Shown here piece after piece: positions 1 to 10,921 of a DNA stretch of 64,000 nt. This DNA comes from Chamaecyparis obtusa (taxonomy: Eukaryota; Streptophyta; Pinopsida; Cupressales; Cupressaceae), in contig BSBK01009257.1 of assembly GCA_027943335.1 (NCBI GenBank), positions 372,001 to 436,000 of the forward strand. Direction: 5' to 3'. The notes beneath the pieces were generated by a model, which searched no databases, was not told where the DNA came from, and was given only the letters and a program-made list of their open reading frames with translations. A program made the position numbers and the translations under genes. Each line of letters begins with the position of its first letter. The stretch's first letter is position 1.

Positions 1-1291
1 TGCTTATATCTAATCCGACATTCTGAAAATAAAATCAATATTCATATGTCCATGGTTGTCTAGCCAGTGAGCGTTCTATTGACTTTTTAGCATACAAATC
101 GATATTCATATGTCTATGGTTTCACAACTAGTGGACATTGTATTGATTTATCCAGTTATCTAAAAATTCAATGATGAAAAAGACCGACACATGATCAGTG
201 ACTAAGTCCTAGGTCCTAGGTCTGCATTTCATTTTGCATTTCACTTTGCAGTTTGCATGATTGCATTTATCTCATGATTCCAAATCGGCTTGATGCTTAA
301 TGATTCTCCAAAACTATATGCTAAACATGACACAAGGACTGAGCATTGTTTGAAGGTCCCTCCAATGAAACAACAAGTAGTATCTATTTTCAGGATCAAA
401 ATCAAAATCTGAGATCATTTATATTGTTAAAATCATGATTTAAAATTTTCGGACCCAGAACGGCCAACTGCTTGCATAATCAACCTTCTAAACATCAAAG
501 AAATCCATTTTTCAACTTAACTGATTATCTTACATCAAACTATTAAAATTTCAACTTGGTCAACCATAGTCAACTCATAGTCAAACTTAGTCAAAATTGG
601 TCTTCAGGACCTCCAAATGATGCAGAACACGTTCCCAGATGTGTATAACCAATTCTCAAATCAATTAACATGCTTCTAAACTATATAATGCTGGCTTTTC
701 TTGCCAAATTTCGATTTTCATCCCGAAGGGGGCATGGTATTGCACATCAATCAAATCTGTAAATCAAATATCTTTCTTTCAATAATTAAGACAACAACCA
801 CGTCTAATTGTTGATTCATCACAAGTCCTCGTTGCTTGGGGAAAATCAATCATCGCTTGGGGCATATCAGATTCATCAAGATCCATATCAATCTGGTACC
901 CTAATCAATCTTGTAAACTGTATTAGCTTTTCGTAACAATCAGTTCATTAGTGTTATTTCCTTGGTTCTTCGTAACTGGAGGATTCATACGTGATACCAT
1001 TAAAATTCCTTTGGACAATCAGGTCTGGAATTAGGTCACTCACTTCTTCGTAGTCATAAGGTTCAGAATCAAGCATTTTGATACGTTTTCGTAATCACCA
1101 GCTCATCGTTGCTATAGTGAACATCATCACAATTCTTGGTCAACCAGAACCTGAATCAACTTTTCCAATCTTTCAATCAATTTCTGTCTCGGAATCAGTT
1201 CATCTTTCAAATCAATCTCAAACATCTTTATAATACATAGATTATTCTTTGAACCACTGCGCTTCGCACAATGATTCAAAGAGGGGCAAAA
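1..1291 (+). mobile_element. 3' non-coding internal end of a gypsy (Tat-like) element
   Basis: No credible coding sequence is visible. The stretch is AT-rich and ends in a purine-rich run (AAAGAGGGGCAAAA, 1278-1291) directly before an LTR that starts TGTAATACCC. That is where the polypurine tract that primes plus-strand synthesis lies in a gypsy element, so this is read as the 3' untranslated part of a plus-strand element whose body is left of the window. Repeated phrases such as GCTTGGGG (about 834-863) fit the 3' region of Tat-lineage elements, but that lineage call is weak. Confidence 0.5.
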
Positions 1292-2556
1292 TGTAATACC
1301 CAAAAAATGGGCCTATAGGTTCATTTCCCTTATACATCGACACATCGAACGAAATCGATACAAAAGTCCTAACCAAAGGCATATTTTCACATCTGCACAT
1401 CGAAATCCTAATTGATTTTATCTTAATTCTACCTCAGGGAATATTTCCTAAATATTCCTAATTTATCTAATTATCTTTAATTAAATATTATTTGGCGATA
1501 AATCATATTTATCCTAAATTTGATTAATTGAATATGATAAATATTTAATTAATTAAATTTGATTCTGCCACATAATTATTTAATTAGATTTAATTCTATT
1601 TATTCCTAATTATATTATTTAATTTTGACAATAAATCAAAATCGCCTACGAATAATTGATTGAATATTTATTTAATTGATTTAAAATCTAAGTTGTCAAT
1701 ATTAAGTAATATAGTTTTCAATAAAAGTTTGATTTAATAATTGATTAACCCATAAATCAGTTATTTTAAATTTAAAATCGGTTAAGTGGAAAATAAATCA
1801 CTTTATTTATTATATTAATTCATATTAAATCATGCACAATCAGAAAAGTAGTTAACTTTAAATCAATTTTCAATTTCAATTTGTTAACTTTCTAAACTCA
1901 ACATCTGATGATGAGTTGAAAAAGAGAACTAAACTCTATTTTGAGATAAAAACTAATTTTGCATGATTTTATGAGTTTATTTATTCTTAATTTCTTGTTA
2001 ACTCAAAAATCAACCTGAGTTTATCAAGAGTGATTTATGGTTTTTCTTATGCATCCTCAAACCCTGGATTTCTATAAAATCAAGGCTCAAATCTTCATAA
2101 TTAATCCCTCGAATTTGCATACTTACTCTGGGGAATTGACATCTGAAGAACAAGCTCTTACACACAAGACGATTGTGAGATTTTTGTTATTGTTTTTGAG
2201 GGTTCATAGCATTCATTCATAGCATATCATTGTTAGATTAATTTGCATATCATTTCAATTCATTCTAGATTTGTTTCATATCAAGTTTTTCATCTAGTTG
2301 CATCAAAAATCCAAAAAAATAGATTAATCAGCATTTCATCTTCATTTCTTTCAATCATTTAAATCTTTCGTTTAGGTGTTGCATTGTAACTTATCTCAGT
2401 CAAAATCTGAGAATACCATACTCGCACCTACTAGAAGGCAATAAATCGCCTGGTTAGCTTAGTTTCATTTATTTACATATTTTTTATTTATTTGCTAACT
2501 TCTAATGTTTTACTAAAGTGTTGTGTCCACAAGTAGGTACAATTTTCACACACACA
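1292..2556 (+). repeat. 3' LTR of a gypsy element (TGTAATACCC ... CACACA)
   Basis: Starts TGTAATACCC right after a polypurine tract and ends in CACACA, giving TG...CA ends and a length of about 1265 bp. The body is very AT-rich (about 1440-2000), then less so. The first base after it, 2557, falls inside an open PMD reading frame, so the LTR edge is set from both sides. A solo LTR at 53042-53980 begins TGTAATACCCC and ends ACACA and is probably the same broad family. The target duplication (probably TCTGG, 2557-2561) cannot be checked because the other end is outside the window. Confidence 0.6.
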
Positions 2557-3779
2557 TCTGGCAGTTCGGAGATATCCTCTATTGGAGGGTACATCTAGAC
2601 CAAATTCTAGGCCTAGATGTGATATGGAGACCCTATAGCCAAATGAAAGAGTGGCTTGATACACGACACCATATCAGACACTCACAACAATGAAATATGA
2701 TAGAGGGACATAAGAGTCATATAGTGATGCCATACTACTATGATCGAGTGATGAGACAGTTCGACCTTCTACAAAGAGTCCCCAGAGCGTTACCTCATTA
2801 TGCACATTTGAAAAGGTACTATCAGAGACCCGACGCCATACGCCGACCATCAGTAGCAGACATAGTAGATAGTGATGTAGATGAGACAAAGGATATAGAG
2901 GTACTATTAGATGTATCCTATTTAGGCATGAGCCGAGACTACATTAGGTACTGGAGTTTGAAGGAAACCCACCCCATCTTCCCTGGGGATTATCTGACAA
3001 GTGATCCAAGTCTTTCAGAGAGGATGTGCTGGGATAATGGTATAGCAGAGGATGAGGGTCTCAGAGATGAGGAGGCAAAAATCTCCGAGGGAGACCCCAT
3101 GGAGGAGAGAGAGCAGGAGAGAGTAGAGGAGATGCCCCCAGTCAGTGATACTGGTGCAGATGTACACATTTTTCACGCATCACCACTGAGATCACGACGA
3201 CCTCCATGAGCCCATACAGAGGCACCATCGCTGAGAACTAGACAGAGCAAGCATAGAGAGAGTAGTCACTCCATGCACCCACCATCTAGATCATTTAGTG
3301 ATGCACAGGAGGGAGATCCATGTATGAAATATGAAATTTGATTGAAAAAAAGTAACTTGATTTATGAAGAAAGAGAACTAAATTGATAAATATGTTTCTA
3401 TCTTACAGCTAGCGTGGTGGAGTGGAGTTTTGTATCCAAGGTTCTGAAGGATACATGTCTATCCTACCGACTACCAGCCAGTGAGCGAGAGTCTTTCATT
3501 GGTCACAGAGATCCCGACAAGCATGCCGATATCTTTGCATGTGTCCAACGAGAGCTGAGATTGTGCAAGGAGAGAGAAGATAATTTGATGGAGAAGCTAC
3601 AGAGGGCCTAGGAGAGCATGTGTGAGATGAGCATGTCAAGGAGCCACTCACAGACTACCGGTCATAGATCTACTGCTGCTCATCATAGATCAGAGAGATT
3701 TGGGAGTCATTGGCCATCAGTGCATAGGGATAGGCAGAGTGATAGATAGGGCCATGGGCCACATATGTATCAGAAGTAA
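2557..3779 (+). pseudogene. Plant mobile domain (PMD, aminotransferase-like) gene fragment, C-terminal part, one intron
   Basis: PMD proteins are a plant family found both as host genes (the MAIN/MAIL group, nuclear, linked to silencing and development) and inside transposable elements. The frame is open from the LTR edge at 2557. It shows the PMD signatures VIWRPY (about 2616-2636) and YYDRVMRQF followed by LLQRVP (about 2730-2790), then an acidic tail. A canonical intron (3322-3408) joins two blocks in the same frame, and the frame ends in TAA at 3777. In-frame stops at 2691 (TGA), 3207 (TGA), 3609 (TAG) and 3747 (TAG) make it a pseudogene. The N-terminal half is missing: the 1292-2556 LTR inserted in the coding sequence. 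Whether it began as a host gene or as cargo of an element is open. Confidence 0.65.
3322..3408 (+). other. Predicted intron in the PMD fragment
   Basis: An 87-bp stretch starts GTATGA and ends TTTCTATCTTACAG, a canonical plant donor and acceptor with a pyrimidine-rich end. It is AT-rich. Removing it leaves the same frame open on both sides (the split codon is T plus CT), so exon 1 runs directly into the VVEWSF block. That frame continuity is the main support. Confidence 0.6.
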
Positions 3780-3979
3780 AAAGATTTTATAAATGAAAAA
3801 CTTTCTCTACTAGTTAGTTCTATGTTTGATTACTATATTTTCAAAATATAAATCTTAACAGATAGAAACAAGGTGCATAAATATATTCAAATTTAATTTT
3901 GCTAAAACCACATAACCTATAAAACAAGCATAATTAGTTTATAAGGAATACACAAATGCACATGAAAGAAAGAAATAAA
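3780..3979. other. Short AT-rich spacer, junction between the PMD fragment and a minus-strand element
   Basis: No coding signal. The minus-strand Tat element ends its integrase at 3980 and should be followed (leftwards) by a polypurine tract and a 3' LTR. Neither is here, so that element is truncated at its 3' end within this spacer. Confidence 0.4.
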
Positions 3980-5330
3980 TTAAGGATAATAGCGTTTAAG
4001 ATGCATAATATTAATAGCTTCCTTAAGAGAAACACCATCCATATCAGCAAGTTTATAAGCACCCGAACCAAAGTCTTCAATCACAACAAAAGGTCCAAGC
4101 CAATTAGGGCTAAACTTTCCTTTTTCACCATGTAAAGCGTTCACATTCCTTTGATTCTCATATAATACTAAATCACCTATTGAAAATGATTGTTCAATAA
4201 CCTTATCATTATATTGTTTCTGAAGAGATTTATCATAAGTTTTTATATGTTCCAGAGCAAGTATTCGTTGTTCATCCAACATTTCCAATTCTTATAAGCT
4301 TTGTTCTCAAAATGTATCCTTATCAATTATGCCATGAAATGAAACACGTAAAGAAGGTATCTCTAATTCCAAGAGCATAATAGCATCAGTACCATAGACA
4401 AGATTGTAAGGAGAAGTACCTATAGCAGTACGAACACTAGTCCTATAAGCCCATAAATAATATGTCAATTGGGTATGCCAATCTTTCGCATGCTTGTTAA
4501 CTATTTTTCTCAAAATTTGTTCAATGATTTTATTTGATGCTTCAGCTTGACCATTCGATTGAGGACAATAAGGAGTTGAAAATCTATGTTTAATTTGATA
4601 TTTCTCCAAGAATTTTGTGTCTTCTTTGTTCTTAAAAGAGGTACCATAATCCAAAACTATCATTGAAGGGATACCAAATTGTGCTCTAATGTTGTTAAGG
4701 ATGAAATCACAAATAACATCCATGGTTGTTGGATGAAGAGGAATAGCTTCTACCCACTTTGTAAAGTAATCTGTAGCAGTCAGAATGTACGTATGTCCTT
4801 GAGATGAAGGTGGTGAGATTTTTCCAATAAGATCAAAACCCCAAATACTAAAAGGCCATGGAGAAACTTGATTACGAAGCTCACGAGCAAGAGCATGAAT
4901 CAAATTGCTATGTTGTTGACATTGAGGACACTTCTTAACAAATATGAAAGAATCTTGTTCCATTTTTTGCCAATAATATCCCATTCTAAAAGCAGTTTAT
5001 AAACCAGAGATTTTCCACCAAAATGTCCCCTACAAGAACTAGAATGAGCTTCTGCCAAAGCTACCAGAATTTCTGTTCTATTAAGACATCTTAATAGTAA
5101 ACCCTCATAAGAACGTTTGTAAAGCGCGTCTCCTAAAATGATGTATCGTGCTGCAAGCTTCCTGATACGATTACGTGTGTTCCTTGTTACCGATTCGAGA
5201 AAGGCACCATCTTTCAAGAAATGAAAGATATGAGAATACCATTCATCCAAATGCAAATTGAAACAATCAGAAGTAACCTTAGAAATTGTAGGGTTTTTAA
5301 GAGTTTGTATAGTAAATTGAAAATTTTCAA
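3980..5330 (-). pseudogene. Integrase (Tat-type), frameshifted
   Basis: Integrase inserts the element cDNA into the genome. Minus strand: a zinc-binding start with AHSSSCRGHFGG (about 5020-5055), where the following CxxC part is lost to a frameshift near 4980; then the core (4984-4307) with the FDLIG, VLDYGTSF and NGQAEASNK blocks that carry the D, D, E residues; then the C-terminal domain (4288-3980) with GDLVLYENQRN and NWLGPFVV. The core and C-terminal blocks share a frame and are split by a stop. The second block reads LDYGT where family members usually have DNGT, so the site is probably altered. It follows the second RNase H in the same polyprotein. Confidence 0.75.
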
Positions 5331-5790
5331 CATTGTTTTCAAGACAAACCAAAGAACCTGCACTTGCCATGGCATCCGCATGTCGATTATCTTTCCTAGG
5401 TAAAGTTTCAATCGTATAAAAAGAAAAATGTGAAAGAACATCAAGAGCCAAATCTCTATATTGTGTCATTTTATCATTCTTAGTCTAATAACTTTCTTTC
5501 ATTTGTTCGAAAATCAATTGTGAATCTCCATATGTTTGCAAGTGTTTGGTGTTAAGGGATGAAGCTGCTCGTAGGCTATCTATAAGAGCTTCATACTCTG
5601 CAATGTTATTAGTACAAGGACAGGTTAATTTGTATGATAAAGGAATTAGTTTCTTTGTAGGAGCATTCAAGATAATACCGATACCAGAACCTGTCTTACA
5701 TCTAGACCCATCCAAATATAATTCCCAAACATCATCTTGTTGAATAGCTAGAATAATTTCATCAAGAAATTCTATTGAAGTAGAGTATGT
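5331..5790 (-). pseudogene. Archaeal-type RNase H domain (second RNase H of the Tat polyprotein)
   Basis: Minus-strand blocks read ELYLDGSRCKTGSGIG, NIAEYEALIDSLRAAS, TYGDSQLIFEQMK and, after a stop at about 5482, RKDNRHADAMAS. These supply the four acidic residues (D, E, D, D) of an RNase H fold, so the active site looks complete. In Tat elements this extra domain follows the degenerate gypsy RNase H and precedes integrase, as it does here. One stop splits the domain; otherwise it stays in the frame of the preceding block. Confidence 0.75.
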
Positions 5791-7175
5791 ATCAGAATGA
5801 GGACAAGGAGTTTCAGCCAAATAATCTGTTAAAGCTTGTCCCTTAATCGACTTCTGAGAAATGAAATTTAGATCAAATTCTGTAAGTAACATCACCCACT
5901 TTGCCAAACGGCCAGAGAGATCAGTTTTTGAGAAAAGATGTTTCAAATGATCAAATTTAACAATCACCTTGACTTTATAATTTAGGAGACAATGCCTGAG
6001 TTTCTAGCAAGCATAAACTACATCTAAGCATTTTCTTTCCAAATCTATATATCTTTTTTCATAATCAAGTAAAGTCTGACTAATGTAATCTGCAGGTCTT
6101 TCTTTACCTTCACTATCATACTGAGCTAACAATGCATTGACTGCTTTCAAAGTGGCCGAAGTATACAAATGAAAGGGTTTATCAAATTTAGCCAGTTGTA
6201 AAATAGGAGAATTGGCGAGATACTCCTTAAATTGCTCAAAGGATTGTTTGCATTCGTCATTCCAAGAGAAAGTAGTATCTTTTCTAAGAAAGGAAGTAAA
6301 AGGAATTGTTCTATTGGCTAAGTTGGAGACAAAGTGACGAATAGCTTGAATTTTTCCTTGTAAACTTCGTAATTGAGAAATATTCTTAGGAGGCATATTA
6401 ACAATTGCTTCAATCTTTTTACTATCTACTTCTATGCCTCGCTTAGAGATTATAAATCCTAATAATTTTCCAGAATCAACTCCGAAGACACATTTCTTAG
6501 CATTCAACCTTATGTTGTAACTTCTAATCCTTTCAAATATCTGTTGTAAAATAGTAACATGATCTTCTCTTTTTATAGATTTTACCAAGATATCCTCCAC
6601 ATAATCCTCAAGAATCTTATGAATGTAATCATGAAGAATTAAAGTCATAGCTCTTTGATAAGTTGCTCTCGCATTTTTTAATCCAAAAGGAATATGACCC
6701 AATAGAATGTTCCCCAAGGTGTTATAAATGCAGTTTTAAATTGATCTTCAAGAGGAATAAAAATTTGATAATAGCCAAAAAAACCATCCATAAAAGACAA
6801 TAAAGCATGACCCACTGTTGTATCCATAATCATATCTATATTAGGTAATGGGAAATCATCTTTTAAGGATGCTTTGTTTAAGTCTCTAAAGTCATTACAC
6901 ATCCTTATCTTGTTTTCTCCTTTTGAAACAAGCACAATGTTTGAAATCCGATCCGAATAACCGATAGAAGGAATAAATCCAGAATCCAATAATTTTTCAA
7001 TTTTAGCCTTGACTAATAAAGCAATCCGTGGATTCATCTTTCGAATTTTCTGCTTCATAGGTTTCACATTTGGTTTGAGAACAATATTATGAGTAACAAT
7101 CTTAGAATCAATACCCAACATATCTGAATATGTCCAAGAAAAAATATCTTTAAATTCAAGTAAAAGGGAAACCAA
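5791..7175 (-). pseudogene. Reverse transcriptase and gypsy RNase H, catalytic motif altered
   Basis: Copies element RNA into DNA. Minus strand: 7175-6680 holds the start of RT (KIRMCNDFRDLNKAS, LPNIDMIMD, FMDGFFGYYQI, TPWGTFYW). After a frame change near 6700 the rest follows (IPFGLKNARATYQRAM, the palm motif, KKCVFGVDSGKLLGF), then the connection and RNase H (SFLRKDTTFSW, FHLYTSATLKAVNALLAQ, YIDLERKCLDVVYAC). The palm motif reads YVED where YVDD is usual, so a catalytic aspartate is replaced by glutamate. The RNase H keeps only the fold signature, as is common in Tat elements that carry a second RNase H. Confidence 0.75.
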
Positions 7176-7185
7176 CTGATCACGT

Positions 7186-7745
7186 TCTCTTTATTCAAAC
7201 ATTTCCCTATTTTTATAATCTTTTCAGAGTTAGTTTCATCTATTTGAATATCAGCAGTCTCAGTTATTAGCAAATCACTTTGTATAGGAGAATCCATTGG
7301 TAAAGAAGAAATATTTTGTTCATCGTGTTCTCCAAAATAAGCATCGACACTTAAACAATAAGGCTTTCGTCGTTTGTGATGAAACTTAGGTAAGTCCTCA
7401 TAAACCCCTAAAAACTCTGCTAAGGCTTCATCTTCAAGAAAGATATCCAAAGTAGGTCTTTGATTAATGTCAAGGAGAAATGGGTTAACCAACTTCAAAT
7501 GTCCACCTCATATATGATTAACATTGAGAGGAAAAGCCGATGGTTGTCTATAAGGATTAAATCCTAATCCATATGTATGATCATATATTTCATTATCCAA
7601 AGGCACTTGTATACCTTGCTCATATTTACCACATTCTTTCCCCTTAAATCTTGAATTCTTAAGAAAATGATAACCAGAACCATATCTATCAACCATATCA
7701 GATGGAGTCCAAGGAGTGGTGTATGTGACAATTTCATAGCAATCA
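7186..7745 (-). pseudogene. Protease-RT linker of the Tat polyprotein, broken
   Basis: Minus-strand open pieces at 7508-7696 and 7186-7498 lie between protease and RT in shifted frames. The second has the LEDEALAEFLGVYEDLP type of acidic linker and leads into RT. No enzyme motif is visible. Position alone assigns it to the linker. Confidence 0.45.
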
Positions 7746-7749
7746 AGTT

Positions 7750-8703
7750 TTATTGTTTCAATCGTTTTGTCAATCGAGGCACAACAAATTTACTTTTTAA
7801 CTCCTCAGAAAGCGGGGAAGGAGTAAAAACTTGTTTTTCAAATTCACTTTGTTGTTTCATAAACTCCAAATCAAAGACCTTATATTCTCCAATGAAAGTA
7901 GGATTAAAATCCAATGTTCCCCAATCATACTCAGTCAAAGAAGAAGATGGAGCTTCAGATTGTTTTATCTCTGCTTGTTTTTCAATTTTTTTGTTAGGTT
8001 GAAGAGGCTTAGAGATTTTAGCATATTCTACATTTAGGCAAGGATTTGGTGCATCATTCGCATGTAATGTGTACATTAAGTTGTTATAAATGAACCTAAC
8101 CTTGCGATGAAGAGTAGAAGGGACTACATGCATAGTATGTAACCAAGGTCTTCCTAAAAGAAGGTTATAATTGAGAGGTCCATGCATCACATGAATAGGT
8201 GTGTTTAGATTAACCGGACCCACTTTAACAGGTATGGTAATAATACCCAAAGTTCTTTTTGCAATATTATCAAATCCATGTATAGGGACATTATCAGGTT
8301 GAATAGTTCTAAGATCAGCCTTAATTTCCTTAAGCATATCCATGCTACAAACATTAAGCCCAGATCCATTGTCAATTAACGGTCTACGAATGATACTCTG
8401 ATGAATAGAAATAAAAACCATAAGAGCATCATATTGATTTTGTACTTCTGGAGAAGGTAGATCATCATCGGTAAACACAATAGGAGGTACAAAAGGTATA
8501 GTATGCATGCACTCCCAAATAGAATGAATGTTCTCTTGATCAGGAGACGAAGCAGGAAGAGTCGATAAAGCCTTTTGCAATGCCTCGTGATATGTCGGCG
8601 AAAGTAATTCCCATAAAGATATCTTAGCAGGAGTAGCACGTAATTGGTCAACTAAGTCATACTCCTTAAAGGTAGAAGGAAACCTAGGAGCTTGAGGTAT
8701 CAT
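7750..8703 (-). pseudogene. Retropepsin-type aspartic protease region of the Tat element
   Basis: The protease cuts the polyprotein. The 317-residue minus-strand open stretch has an N-terminal part with STFKEYDLVDQLRATPAKIS, the active-site segment PLIDNGSGLNVCSMDML (about 8320-8385) and the flap/fold segment LLLGRPWLHTMHVVPS (about 8110-8160). The catalytic site is D-N-G-S, where D-S/G-G-A/S is usual: the catalytic Asp and Gly are kept. It is the longest undamaged block of this element, in the same frame as the RT-RNase H part at 6004-6717. Confidence 0.7.
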
Positions 8704-8739
8704 AGGCTGAGAAAGCGGTAAAGAAACTGGAACAGTAGG

Positions 8740-9207
8740 CTAAGGATTATTCTGTGTGCGATAAGCATGTGAAACGAAATCTGTGTTATCAAAGAAATAA
8801 AAAGGATCACCCTTAATTGTTATTTGAGGACATCCTTTTACTGTCATCAAAGCTTTAGGAAATATCATCTTAGGTTTTTCAATGTTGCAAATAGTGGAAC
8901 ATGAAGGCAACCATGGACACACCCTATGGTAAAAGTCAATTGAAGAGGTTGTGGAGGAGAGTGAAATAGGAATAGGATCAATGGAGATCATATTTGAATA
9001 ATTTTCATCCTCGCTACTATGTACCTCATTAAGGGATCTATCCTCTTGTACAATAAAAGCCTCATCAAAGTATTCAAAATAAGAATCATACATGTTGTTC
9101 ACACAAAGTAACTCTACAAGCATGAAAAATGTAAATATTTTTGTATTTTTAAATGAATTTTGCAATTTTTTTGTATTATTGAGATATAAACGCAGGAGCA
9201 TATGCAA
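8740..9207 (-). pseudogene. Gag/upstream polyprotein remnant of the Tat element
   Basis: A 155-residue minus-strand open stretch lies just before the protease block in the same frame, with one stop between. It contains CPWLPSCSTICNIEKPKM and an acidic patch (EDRSLNEVHSSEDEN). I see no zinc knuckle and no clear capsid motif, so the assignment rests on position between LTR and protease. At under 500 bp it is far too short for a complete Tat gag, so most of gag is missing. Confidence 0.4.
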
Positions 9208-9258
9208 GATTTAATACAAAATGCAAATCTAACACCAAAAAGAAAGAGTTGTTGTAAA

Positions 9259-9272
9259 CAGGTTCACCAAAA
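9259..9272 (-). other. Putative primer-binding site of the Tat element (unusual type)
   Basis: CAGGTTCACCAAAA lies directly against the LTR edge (TG at 9273). On the minus strand this reads TTTTGGTGAACCTG just after the LTR end, so TGGTGAACCTG is where a tRNA primer site is expected. It does not match the Met-initiator, Asp or Arg types found elsewhere in the window. The same 14 bases recur at 31324-31337 in the same position of another element. Confidence 0.4.
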
Positions 9273-10921
9273 TGTAAGGTGGAAAAATTGATAAGGATAG
9301 GTAGGGTTTTTAGCAATGTACCTAATAGAGATCCTAACCCACATTTACTATTCTACATTTGAATTAATATGAAATGTAAATCTGGAAATACTTGAAATTA
9401 GACAAGATTAAATACATACCTCATAATGAAGCTGATCTGGAAATACCTATTTTCTGATGTCTATATTCGATTTCAGGAATTTTTGCAACCTACTTCGGCC
9501 TGTAAACACTGAAACTGAGAAAACCCAAAAATATTTTGTCTTTCTAAGGAAGGTCGACCTTGACCTAGAGCTGGGGTAAGATCTTACCTCGGGGTACAAT
9601 CTTACCCCAAAAAGTTGACCTTGACCTACACTGCTCCAACGGAAATTCTGTTCGTGGATCTCAGAAGTTTAGCCAAAAGGGTACTTAGATCTACTCTGCA
9701 ACTCCCGAAACAGTGATTGTAGATATCTGAAAATGGTGTTTTGGAGTGGCTATATAGGGTTTTGCCTTAGTCAAACCCCCATTTTGGTGATCTCCACCTC
9801 CACGAATAGCCAGATGTAATAGAATATATGTGTGTGTATTGAATGTGTAATGCCAAGATCTAATCCTCTAGATTGAAAACCCTAGCTTGAATTGATATGA
9901 GAAAACAATGCATAGATTTGATATATGATAAGAAAGCATACCAAGCCCCCAAGGCTAAAGTACTCTCACCAGACTCATAATCCACAATTGCTATCCCATG
10001 ATTTTGTCTTTGAATGCTTGAAGATTGAAAATGGTGGATCAAGGAAGAAGGAATCTTTCTTGCTCCTAATGAATGTACACAATGATTTGTTCACAAAAAT
10101 GCTTCATATCAATAAGAACTTGATCTTCTATATCATCCTCTTGCAATCTTGCATCATCATTTCACCATCTCTTGCTTACTTGAATCGATATCGTGTGTCC
10201 ATATGTTACTTGTGTGAAAACAAAGGTGAATGAGAGTGTTTATATAGAGGTTTCAAGATGAGGCTCCTAGGGTAATGTGAGGGCCCATAATTCAAATTTC
10301 ACCTCGAATTATGATCCAATCACAATAACCAGCTAAGGAGGGAAAAAAATTAAATGAATTTCAAATTAAAACCCTCCCGCATTCGGATCCGGAAGCCTGA
10401 CATTGATTTCAAGGTCCTCAAAGACCAAAATTTGAAGGGGGGGATCAAATCCTGACAGAGGTCAAGGATGATCTCGACTTTGACCTAGGTCAAAGTCGAC
10501 CTCGACCTTGACCTGGGGGTCCAAATCCAACCAGAGAAGAAAATAGGAGGTCCTAGAGATGCCCAGAGACCTATACATGATGACAGAACAAGGCAGAGTG
10601 CCAGAGAAGGGCATAGAGTCCTATGATGAAGGCTAGGAGGATTTATACCTAGATCCTACCTAGAAAATAGAGCCATAGAGAAGGGAAATCAAGGAGAATC
10701 CTCAGGATCCTAACCCTAATTTCACCTAGAATAAATGAATCAAGTGCAAATGCATCCTAAATGCAAATTTATCATGAAAATGCACTAAAACAGGGTACTA
10801 AACCCATCTAGATGGAACTGCTTTCATTTTACAATGATACAAGGTCTAGGTCTAGGGATGACCCTAATTATGGAAGCTAAACACTATAAAGTGTGATAAT
10901 ATGGTGTGTTATCAATATGTC
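9273..10921 (-). repeat. 5' LTR of the minus-strand Tat element (right edge approximate)
   Basis: The inner edge TGTAAGGTGG is fixed by the adjacent putative primer site. The outer edge is taken at the CA of CAATATGTCA (10921) and is uncertain. The body has repeated GACCTTGACCT / TCGACCTTG phrases (about 9553-9625 and 10460-10515) and a CCTAGG-rich end. A related but diverged copy seems to lie at 15839-17500 (shared phrases include the CATTTTA..ATGATACA stretch). Confidence 0.45.

Larger units (their letters stand above)
3980..10921 (-). mobile_element. Tat-lineage Ty3/gypsy element, 3' truncated, with 5' LTR
   Basis: Reading the minus strand, the order is LTR (10921-9273), a gag-like remnant, protease, linker, reverse transcriptase, RNase H, a second archaeal-type RNase H, then integrase with a GPF-type C-terminus and no chromodomain. 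The dual RNase H and that order are the hallmark of the Tat branch of plant gypsy elements. The 3' LTR is missing. Frames change between protease, linker and RT and again inside the integrase, so this is a dead copy. Confidence 0.75.

Noticed and set aside
2037..2222. Small plus-strand ORF (61 aa)
   Set aside because: Lies inside the LTR 1292-2556, has no motif and no support as a gene.
2559..2571. TGGCAGTTCGGAG right after the LTR end, looks like a primer-binding site
   Set aside because: It is in frame with and part of the PMD coding sequence, and the LTR is preceded by a polypurine tract, so it is a 3' LTR with host sequence after it.
5221..5403. Plus-strand and alternative-frame ORFs over the Tat integrase/RNase H region
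   Set aside because: Shadows of the minus-strand polyprotein.
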